From contig CM060985.1 in assembly GCA_030765065.1 (NCBI GenBank), positions 2,294,001-2,358,000 of the forward strand: a DNA stretch of 64,000 bases, read 5' to 3'. The notes under the pieces are model-generated. The model saw nothing but the letters and a program-made list of their open reading frames with translations, was not told the DNA's origin and ran no database searches. This DNA is from Deroplatys truncata. Lineage: Eukaryota; Arthropoda; Insecta; Mantodea; Mantidae. Numbering within the stretch: position 1 is the first letter of the stretch; each line of letters opens with the position of its first letter. This document shows, piece by piece, positions 55,406 through 64,000 of this stretch. The translations under genes were made by a program, and so were the position numbers.

Positions 55406-58400
55406 GGTCATGGGCTCGACTCCTGGCAGCAGTAACTGTTACCCTGGGTGGCTAAGCGAATGTGTATCAATGACAAGCACACTACAGTTACCGCGGTGAG
55501 GAGGTCATGGGCTCGACTCCTGGCAGCAGTAACTGTCACCCTGGGTGGCTAAGCGAATGTGTATCAATGACAAGCACACTACACTTACCGCGGTGAGGAG
55601 GTCATGGGCTCGACTCCTGGCAGCAGTAACTGTTACCCTGGGTCGCTAGGCTAATGTGTATCAATGACAAGCACACTACAGTTACCGCGGTGAGGAGGTC
55701 ATGGGCTCGACTCCTGGCAGCAGTAACTGTCACCCTGGGTGGCTAGGCGACTATGTATCAATGACAAGCACACTACACTTACCGCGGTGAGGAGGTCATG
55801 GGCTCGACTCCTGGCAGCAGTAACTGTTTCCCTGGGTGGCTAAGCGAATGTGTATCAATTACAAGCACACTACAGTTACCGCGGTGAGGAGGTCATGGGC
55901 TCGACTCCTGGCAGCAGTAACTGTTACCCTGGGTGGCTAAGCGAATGTGTATCAATGACAAGCACACTACAGTTACCGCGGTGAGGAGGTCATGGGCTCG
56001 ACTCCTGGCAGCAGTAACTGTTACCCTGGGTGGCTAAGCGAATGTGTATCAATGACAAGCACACTACAGTTACCGCGGTGAGGAGGTCATGGGCTCGACT
56101 CCTGGCAGCAGTAACTGTTACCCTGGGTGGCTAAGCGAATGTGTATCAATGACAAGCACACTACAGTTACCGCGGTGAGGAGGTCCTGGGCTCGACTCCT
56201 GGCAGCAGTAACTGTCACCCTGGGTGGCTAAGCGAATGTGTATCAATGACAAGCACACTACACTTACCGCGGTGAGGAGGTCCTGGGCTCGACTCCTGGG
56301 AGCAGTAACTGTTACCCTGGGTCGCTAGGCTAATGTGTATCAATGACAAGCACACTACAGTTACCGCGGTGAGGAGGTCATGGGCTCGACTCCTGGGAGC
56401 CGTCACTGTTACCCTGGGTGGCTAGGCTAATGTGTATCAATTACAAGCACACTACAGTTACCGCGGTGAGGAGGTCATGGGCTCGACTGCTGGGAGCAGT
56501 AACTGTTACCCTGGGTGGCTAGGCTAATGTGTATCAATGACAAGCACACTACAGTTACCGCGGTGAGGAGGTCATGGGCTCGACTCCTGGCAGCAGTAAC
56601 TGTTACCCTGGGTGGCTAGGCTAATGTGTATCAATGACAAGCACACTACACTTACCGCGGTGAGGAGGTCATGGGCTCGACTGCTGGGAGCAGTAACTGT
56701 CACCCTGGGTCGCTAGGCTAATGTGTATCAATGACAAGCACACTACACTTACCGCGGTGAGGAGGTCATGGGCTCGACTCCTGGCAGCAGTAACTGTCAC
56801 CCTGGGTGCTAAGCGAATGTGTATCAATGACAAGCACACTACAGTTACCGCGGTGAGGTGGTCATGGGCTCGACTCCTGGCAGCAGTAACTGTTACCCTG
56901 GGTGGCTAAGCGAATGTGTATCAATGACAAGCACACTACAGTTACCGCGGTGAGGAGGTCATGGGCCCGACTCCTGGGAGCAGTAACTGTCACCCTGGGT
57001 CGCTAGGCTAATGTGTATCAATGACAAGCACACTACACTTACCGCGGTGAGGAGGTCATGGGCTCGACTCCTGAGAGCCGTCACTGTCACCCTGGGTCGC
57101 TAGGCTAATGTGTATCAATGACAAGCACACTACAGTTACCGCGGTGAGGAGGTCATGGGCTCGACTCCTGGCAGCAGTAACTGTTACCCTGGGTGGCTAA
57201 GCGAATGTGTATCAATGACAAGCACACTACAGTTACCGCGGTGAGGAGGTCATGGGCTCGACTGCTGGGAGCAGTAACTGTTACCCTGGGTGGCTAAGCG
57301 AATGTGTATCAATGACAAGCACACTACAGTTACCGCGGTGAGGAGGTCATGGGCTCGACTCCTGGCAGCAGTAACTGTTACCCTGGGTGGCTAAGCGAAT
57401 GTGTATCAATGACAAGCACACTACAGTTACCGCGGTGAGGAGGTCATGGGCTCGACTCCTGGCAGCAGTAACTGTTACCCTGGGTGGCTAAGCGAATGTG
57501 TATCAATGACAAGCACACTACAGTTACCGCGGTGAGGAGGTCATGGGCTCGACTCCTGGCAGCAGTAACTGTCACCCTGGGTCGCTAGGCTAATGTGTAT
57601 CAATGACAAGCACACTACAGTTACCGCGGTGAGGAGGTCATGGGCTCGACTGCTGGGAGCAGTAACTGTCACCCTGGGTCGCTAGGCTAATGTGTATCAA
57701 TGACAAGCACACTACAGTTACCGCGGTGAGGAGGTCATGGGCTCGACTCCTGGGAGCAGTAACTGTCACCCTGGGTCGCTAGGCTAATGTGTATCAATGA
57801 CAAGCACACTACAGTTACCGCGGTGAGGAGGTCATGGGCTCGACTCCTGGGAGCAGTAACTGTTACCCTGGGTGGCTAAGCGAATGTGTATCAATGACAA
57901 GCACACTACACTTACCGCGGTGAGGAGGTCATGGCCTCGACTCCTGGGAGCAGTAACTGTCACCCTGGGTGGCTAAGCGAATGTGTATCAATGACAAGCA
58001 CACTACACTTACCGCGGTGAGGAGGTTATGGACTCGACTGCTGGGAGCAGTAAGTGTTACCCTGGGTGGCTAAGCGAATGTGTTTCAATGACAAGCACAC
58101 TACAGTTACCGCGGTGAGGAGGTTATGGGCTCGACTGCTGGGAGCAGTGACTGTCACCCTGGGTCGCTAGGCTAATGTGTATCAATGACAAGCACACTAC
58201 AGTTACCGCGGTGAGGAGGTCATGGGCTCGACTCCTGGGAGCAGTAACTGTCACCCTGGGTCGCTAGGCTAATGTGTATCAATGACAAGCACACTACAGT
58301 TACCGCGGTGAGGAGGTCATGGGCTCGACTCCTGGGAGCAGTGACTGTCACCCTGGGTCGCTAGGCTAATGTGTATCAATGACAAGCACACTACAGTTAC

Positions 58401-58829
58401 CGCGGTGAGGAGGTCATGGGCTCGACTCCTGGGAGCAGTAACTGTTACCCTGGGTGGCTAAGCGAATGTGTATCAATGACAAGCACACTACAGTTACCGC
58501 GGTGAGGAGGTCATGGACTCGACTCCTGGGAGCAGTAACTGTCACCCTGGGTCGCTAGGCTAATGTGTATCAATGACAAGCACACTACAGTTACCGCGGT
58601 GAGGAGGTAATGGGCTCGACTCCTGGCAGCAGTAACTGTCACCCTGGGTCGCTAAGCTAATGTGTATCAATTACAAGCACACTACAGTTACCGCGGTGAG
58701 GAGGTCATGGGCTCGACTGCTGGGAGCAGTAACTGTCACCCTGGGTCGCTAGGCTAATGTGTATCAATGACAAGCACACTACAGTTACCGCGGTGAGGAG
58801 GTCATGGGCTCGACTCCTGGAAGCGGTTA

Positions 58830-59860
58830 TCCTCTCCCTGGTAGAGTAGTCGATTGCTGGAGTGGTTTCTCTTTCACTTCCCTTTTTATGTTTGAGGCAG
58901 TTTTAGGGCTATTCTGTGTCGGAAAGATGTTGTTGGTTAAAAAGTTCTTTTCGGCCCCGCCAGGTGGTAGCCTTCTCTGAGCAGCCAGGCGTGGAATAGT
59001 TAGGGACCAATGCGCGGCTCTGTCGGCCGGTCTACAGCCTCCCGGTTGTGGTAAGCACAAAAGAGTTCGAGGTATTCTCCGCCATATGGTAGCGAAATGA
59101 ATATAGAGAAGTAAAATTCAAGATAAAGAAAGTAAATTTCCATGTGAAGATAAGAATTAATGGATTTTGCAAAACATCGATTGTTTCATTAAAAAGAAAT
59201 ACTAGTTGTGTACGAGTAGAAATTGTTGTATTTGTTACAAGGGTATGAGTGTTGAGGAAGGACTGTTCAACAATGTATGGTTGATACATCGGCAAGGATA
59301 TGTAAAAGTACTTAGTATATTCTGGACCACGTCTCGCACCCAGACATGTTCGGTGTGGCCTAGCCTCACCATTTATCTGTAAATACAGGGAGAAGGGCCT
59401 CCCCCTACCTCGTGGCCCAGTTTCTGTTGATGAAAATTTGAACAGCAAACATAACCTCACTTCCAACCTCATGTTTATTTCAGTGAAGGGTAACGCAATT
59501 TTCTCTTCGCTATTGTTTCGTTTAATTGTGCGAGATTTGCTTTAAAATTAATGCTGCCCATGAATACGGGAGTCCTTTACAAGAGGAAAATCAATTGCAC
59601 CTGCTCATTGAGTGTGAAAAAATGCGCGGTAAAAGCCGGCGAGATTAGGTTTTGCAAAGACGCCTAGCGTCCTTTGTGTTTGAAAACGGGCCTGCAATAA
59701 ACTTGTCTGGATATCGGAAACCATTTACTTCTTCATTCTTTCGCGCGGACATGGACTATAGGACATCTATTAATTGACTAAAAACGATTTAAAAGGCCAG
59801 GACAATGGAATTAAAATATGCGTTTGGCTTTTCTTTGAGAATAGAGCACACTGCATACAA
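58830..59860. other. Unique sequence after the satellite, no gene supported
   Basis: About 1 kb leads from the last 97-bp unit to the transposon. The first 250 bp are G/C-moderate (GGCCCCGCCAGGTGGTAGC, CGGCCGGTCTACAGCC) and the rest is A/T-rich. A 146-codon minus-strand frame (59472-59032) shows no domain I know and is not supported as a gene. Confidence 0.6.
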
Positions 59861-59864
59861 AATA

Positions 59865-60141
59865 CAGGATGAATCACCTAAAACTTGCACCGCAAATATT
59901 TCGGAAATGGAAAGTGCTATTGATGTGCAGTTTTCACAGTCAGGGTCTCGTACATTTAGCCTATAAACAGATTTTAATAATACTGAGAAAGTGTATTTTT
60001 TGAGCAAACATACAATTTTTAAATGGAACAATGCCTAGTTACTTCAACAGAATAAAGGTAGGGTAAATTAATATGTCAATGCTCTTTGTTGCAGGATTCT
60101 AGTGCAAGTGGTTTACGAGAAATCGCATTTTGAAAAGTTTC
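59865..60141 (+). repeat. Left terminal inverted repeat of the Tc1/mariner-type element
   Basis: About 277 bp match the reverse complement of the right end with modest divergence, up to GGTTTACGAGAAATC and CATTTTGAAA. The 80-codon minus-strand frame in it mirrors a frame in the other end and is not a gene. Confidence 0.88.
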
Positions 60142-60294
60142 CACTCGGACAATTGTTTGTCCCATTTAACCTGCTTAGTTGCTAGGTACGATGTTGTTAT
60201 GTTTGTTTGCATTGTGCTTTCTGTTCATTGATTGCATTACGACTTTCTGGTCAGATAGTTTGTGACAGTTCAAGCAGTAAGTCGTGAGTGGAAG

Positions 60295-61335
60295 ATGGGG
60301 TTTACTAATGCAGACATGCTCATGGTGTATGGAGAGTGTAGGAAGAATGCAGTTTATTCCTGTACGGTGTATGCGGAAACGTATCCCAATAGACGTCAAA
60401 CATCTCGGCTATTATTTATCAACCTCTTCAACCAATTACGTGAAAGTGGTACTGTAACACCTAGAAAACGTAACAGAAACAAACAAGTGACTGGAGAAGA
60501 GACATAAATTAATGTTTTGGCTGCCGTTGCAGTAGATCCGCAAATTAGTTCCCGCACAACCGCACGTGGAAATGGCATAAGTCAGGCAAGTGTACTGCGC
60601 ATTCTCCATCGACATAGGTTCCATCCCTATCACATCTCTCTCCATCAAGAGCTGCATGGAAAGGATTTTGAGAATCGTGTTAACTTTTGTACATGGGCAT
60701 TAAGACATGATACTCCAGATTCATCATGTAACTTGTTTAGTGATGAGGCAACATTTACTAATCATGGGCAGGTAAACCGCAGAAACATGCAATATTGGTC
60801 TGTTGACAATCCCCGTTGCCTTCGTCAGGTGGAACGTCAGCGTCCATGGAGTTAAAACGTGTGGTGTGGGATAGTGAACCATCAGCCCATAGGCCCTTTG
60901 TTCATAGAAGGAATAATGAACTCACACAAGTATCGCAGCTTCCTGACACACCATCTGCCACAGATGCTAGAAGACGTTCCTTTGCAGACTAGGAGGAACC
61001 CGTGGTACCAACATGATGACTGTCCAGTCCATAGTGCACGAAGTACTACAGCTTGTCTTAACCGATTGTTTCTAAATTGGATTGGACGAAGAGGACTGTA
61101 CCTTGGCCGACCCGTTCACCGGATCTGATCCCCTTTAGACTTTTTTCTGTGGGGAAGGCTGAAAGACGCTGTCTACAAGGATGTACCAACTACACCAGAC
61201 GATATGAAACAACGTATTACTGCCACCTGCTCTGAAATTTCCGCTGAAATTCTAGAACGTGTGCATCAGTTTTTACATGGTAGACTGGAAGCGTGTATTG
61301 AAGCTGCCGGTGATCATTTTGAACACAACCTTTGA
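60295..61335 (+). pseudogene. Degraded Tc1/mariner-superfamily transposase
   Basis: The frame starts at ATG 60295 (MGFTNADMLMVYGECRKNA). A helix-turn-helix-like N-terminal region includes YPNRRQTSR and LRESGTV. DDE-type catalytic motifs follow: LFSDEATF (first Asp), then WYQHDDCPVHSA (second Asp), then the region before PLDFFLWG where the third Asp is expected. The C-terminus contains CSEISAEILERV and EAAGDHFEHNL. The damage comprises a stop at 60505-60507 with a frame change, in-frame TAA at 60853-60855, and TGA at 61126-61128 with frame disruption around the third catalytic site. It would not be active. Confidence 0.88.
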
Positions 61336-61436
61336 AGGACTATGTTCTCCTTACTTTAAGAATCCACAGAAGTATTGTAATTCCCTTTTGTTTTTCTTTA
61401 GTTTGTCTACCACAGGCTGTACAAGTGTCGGTGCGT

Positions 61437-61726
61437 AAAAGTTTCAAAATGAGATTTCTCGTAAACCATTTGCACTAGAATCTTGCAACAAACACCACTG
61501 ACATTCTAATTTACCCTACCTTCATTCTGTTGATGTAACTAGGCATTGTTCCATTTAAAAAACTGTATGTTTGCTCAAAAAATACACTTTCTCAGTATTA
61601 TTAAAATCTGTTTATAAGCTTAATGTACGAGCCCCTGATTACCAATCAATGCTGTGAAAACTGCACATCAATAGCACTTTCCAATTCCAAAATATTTGCC
61701 GTGCAAGTTTTAGGTGATTCACCCTG
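61437..61726 (-). repeat. Right terminal inverted repeat of the Tc1/mariner-type element
   Basis: This is the reverse complement of 59865-60141 with substitutions and a few small indels. It begins at TTTCAAAATGAGATTTCTCG and ends at CACCCTG before the TA duplication (61727-61728). Confidence 0.88.
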
Positions 61727-61739
61727 TATAGTAACAAAA

Positions 61740-63290
61740 TGTGGTGTTGCATTCACACGGCTTTCTCTACTCACATATTATTCTTACAGATCACTATCTA
61801 CTTCCTGTTAATCAAGATAAACATTTCTGTAGGTATAAGAAGAGTGTAGTAGGCTGAAGCGAAAGTCAGATGTTTAAAAACCGGGTCGCTATGTCATGTC
61901 TTTGAAATTCCATGCTCTTGGCATGACCACGAGAAAAAATAAATACCACTAGCAAAAAGTTTAGTATTCAAACGATATCTCGGAAAACGTTAACGATACG
62001 ATAAGATTTCACATGAATTGTGCCCTTTAATCAGATATACATTTTACGTGCTAAGACTTTATCTCTTACGGTTTAACAAAAGGACCTCATAGGCTATACA
62101 TCTTATTTATCTTGCAACATTTGCTGTTTTAATCAAAATAAGGAAACATTTTCCATGTACAGGGTAGTTGGGGGGATTTTCTTCAACGCCATCTTAGTAT
62201 TCGTTTTCACAGACAACTCTGTACTGAGTTGTTCCTAGATGGTGACGAAAATGGCACTCTGTGAGCGGCAGATATACTTCAAGTGGCAAATAACATAACT
62301 ATATTTTGAGTCAGAGGCTATCTAGACACCAGGCGAACATTTTCAATAAAATCCTCCCCCCAAAACTCAAACTATTCTTTACATTTTGATGTACTGAAAA
62401 ATGGATATAAGGCTGTTGATTAAAAAACTATACATTAAAGATATTCATATGACAAATAAAATGTATATCTTGAATTTTCTGGCAATAGCCTGCCAAATCC
62501 TCTTCATTCGGAATGAATTTTATATAATTTGTAAACCGTATGAGATAGACAAAATCTTATTACATAAAAATTGTAGATCTTGTTAAATCACACAATTTAT
62601 ATCAACCTTAACAATTTCAGAGATGTTTCATATTGCAGTAATTTATCTTACTTTTTCTTAAGTGCTAAAGTCACAATTATTTAGTTTCTCGTGGTCCTGC
62701 AATTCCAAAGTTAGCATACATCGTCCTATTTTTTTAAAATATTCTCTACCTGGTATAGTTAAGTTTTATTTAGCTTCTGCAAACTATTATTACGAAATAG
62801 CTTATTTTACTATCTGCTTCATTTTAGTCGAGATAAACCTTTACAGAAACAGCTACATTACACATTTCGTTATAGAGAACAGCGATAGTCAAATGTTTAA
62901 CAACTGGACGCTATATGCTCCACACTGTTTCCATAACATCGCGAGAAACAACTGAATGTCGATGGGACTTTAAAAGAATGAACAAGTATTGAACAATTCG
63001 AACCTTTAATAACGGATATCTCAGAAATGACTTATGCCACAAAAAACTTATTTGAAATGAATTGTGTGCTTTACAGAGATCTACACTTTTTGTGTAGTAC
63101 GTTTTCGTCTATTGCGTAACCTTTATCACTTGTACAAGATTCGTTCTGAATGAAGAGAACTTCAAAGGCTACTCCCGTAAAATTCAACATAAACATTTTA
63201 TTTTCCATGTAAATATGTTTAATATATAGTATTTTAATAAAAGTGTTCGGAAAATGTTCCATGTAAAGGGTAGTTGGGGATGTGTCATCT
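61740..63290. repeat. Three diverged copies of an unclassified repeat (one inverted)
   Basis: Copy A (about 61740-62180) and copy C (about 62790-63290) are in the same orientation. Copy B (about 62357-62790) is inverted. Shared landmarks are GAGATAAACCTTTACAG or a relative, CACGAGAAAA, GATATCTCRGAAA, GAATTGTG.CTTT, TCCATGTAAAGGGTAGTTGG and GGG. In copies B and C related frames end with LLHKNCRSC and VLHKKCRSL, which reflects shared DNA rather than a proven protein. A and B face each other like the two ends of a larger inverted-repeat element with a spacer of about 175 bp. I cannot name the family. Confidence 0.6.
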
Positions 63291-64000
63291 TTGTGGTATT
63301 TATACAACTTTTCGTAATTGAGTTATGCTGTTCAGATTCAGGACGTACACTTCCAGTAATAAATGTTTGGGTGGAATGCAACCTGCTATGTACGTGGTAG
63401 AGTGTGTAAAAATTGCTATACAAATAAATTAATAATAACAATAATGGATATGTTAGAAATAGCTGAAGATGCTACAGAAAGATATTTGAAATAAATTGAG
63501 ATGGTAGCTGATTTCTATCAAAACAGTGACATTTTGTTTGATAGATTAGACATATGAGCACATGTTTCAAGGATATTTCTTTTGTTTTAAAAATGAAATA
63601 TCTTATGAGTGCAACTGTGTTGCTATATATTGTAAATAATGGAAGTGGTTCATCAGAAGAAACCAGAGAGTAAATAAACATGCATGTAATTAACATTTTT
63701 ATATCCGAAAATCAGGTGTTAAAATTAGAACGAAAAGCGCAATTCTATTATTTATTTCTTGTCAAAGAAGACCGCGGTTCAATGAGGAGGAGGAGGAGGA
63801 GGAGGAGGAGATAGATAGTGGGTCTGGATATGGGCAGATTTAGTTGAAGCGTGTTTAAGGAAATTGTTTTTCTGGTCATGTTCGCTGCAAGCATTTGCCA
63901 TACTAGTTCCTTGAAACAGAATATACACGTTTTTATGGTTCAAAGATCATAGAACATTTTTGTTATAAAAGTTACTTAAACTAAAAAATTAAACAGAAAA
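63291..64000. other. Unique A/T-rich sequence with a GGA microsatellite
   Basis: No gene is supported. A (GGA)n tract lies at about 63784-63811. The remaining frames are short and A/T-driven. Confidence 0.6.

Larger units (their letters stand above)
41290..58825. repeat. 97-bp satellite array
   Basis: Roughly 180 head-to-tail units of about 97 bp. The core runs GGCTAGGCGAATATGTAGC, AATGACAAGCACACTACAG, TTACCGCGGTGAGGAGGTC, CTGGTCTCGACTCCTGGGAG and CGATTACTGTCACCCTGGGT. The palindrome ACCGCGGT is kept in most units. About 41290-48720 holds the subfamily with GCGAATATGTAGCAATG. About 48720-58825 holds a more uniform subfamily with GCTAATGTGTATCAATG, GTCATGGGCTCGACTCC and AGCAGTAACTGT. Repeated 63-65 residue frames spaced 97 bp apart are by-products. 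Confidence 0.97.
59865..61726 (+). mobile_element. Tc1/mariner-superfamily element with about 280-bp inverted ends
   Basis: The element starts CAGGATGAATCACCTAAAAC and ends GTTTTAGGTGATTCACCCTG, flanked on both sides by TA, the expected target duplication. It is 1,862 bp and encodes a degraded plus-strand transposase. Inverted ends of this length are unusual beside the 20-30 bp of many mariners but are known for some Tc1-like families. The copy is dead because its transposase has several stops and frameshifts. Confidence 0.88.

Noticed and set aside
59032-59472. 146-codon minus-strand frame after the 97-bp array
   Set aside because: No recognisable domain, a mixture of A/T-rich hydrophobic stretches, and no promoter or splice context that I could defend.
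59789-60031. Minus-strand 80-codon frame resembling the frame at 61623-61811
   Set aside because: The similarity is explained by the inverted ends of the Tc1/mariner-type element carrying the same DNA in opposite orientation.

Overview
The window looks like arthropod (probably insect) nuclear DNA. The evidence is long A/T-neutral satellite arrays with no bacterial-style gene density, an animal-type Polinton/Maverick element, a Tc1/mariner-type transposon with long inverted ends, and TATA plus TCATTC core promoters of the arthropod kind. I see no conventional host gene. The species cannot be named from the sequence alone.

Layout. (1) 1-15765 is an 84-88 bp satellite in tandem. (2) 15772-34423 is an 18.65 kb Polinton/Maverick inserted inside one satellite monomer. 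It is flanked by a perfect 6-bp target duplication (GAACAC) and ends in about 145-155 bp terminal inverted repeats. (3) 34430-38745 is the same satellite again, but a different subfamily, partly with an 81-bp unit. (4) 38750-41280 is unique sequence with a short degenerate tandem repeat. (5) About 41290-58825 is an unrelated 97-bp satellite with two subfamilies and kilobase-scale internal duplications. (6) 58830-64000 is unique, A/T-rich sequence holding a dead 1.86 kb Tc1/mariner-superfamily element with about 280 bp inverted ends, followed by three copies (one inverted) of another degenerate repeat.

The Polinton. All recognisable genes lie on the minus strand. In transcription order they are: protein-primed DNA polymerase B, packaging ATPase, a small basic protein with a hydrophobic tail, a helical/acidic/basic protein, DDE integrase with chromodomain, a probable minor capsid (penton-like) protein, a small glycine-rich/amphipathic/basic protein, the major capsid protein and an adenain-like cysteine protease. 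Next come a possible PC4-like protein, an unknown protein with an in-frame stop, and a separate cassette of four small genes. Consecutive genes meet at ATGA, TAATG or TAAATG junctions, as in a bacterial operon, which is unusual for a eukaryotic mobile element. Three TATA-type promoters can be proposed for the minus-strand transcription units, and splice-like signals sit after the protease. The polymerase, ATPase, integrase and penton-like genes are broken by frameshifts or stops, while the major capsid, protease, amphipathic protein and accessory cassette are open. The copy therefore looks recently dead, although several breaks lie in homopolymers and could be assembly errors.

The right arm of the Polinton (about 29.4-34.3 kb) has no convincing gene. 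It is a patchwork of tandem duplications, about twenty GCCATCTT-like (YY1/Pho-type) motifs, and short fragments of the element's own genes, including an inverted polymerase piece and two copies of a piece of the 105-residue accessory gene. This arm and the self-complementary ends are the parts most worth a second look.
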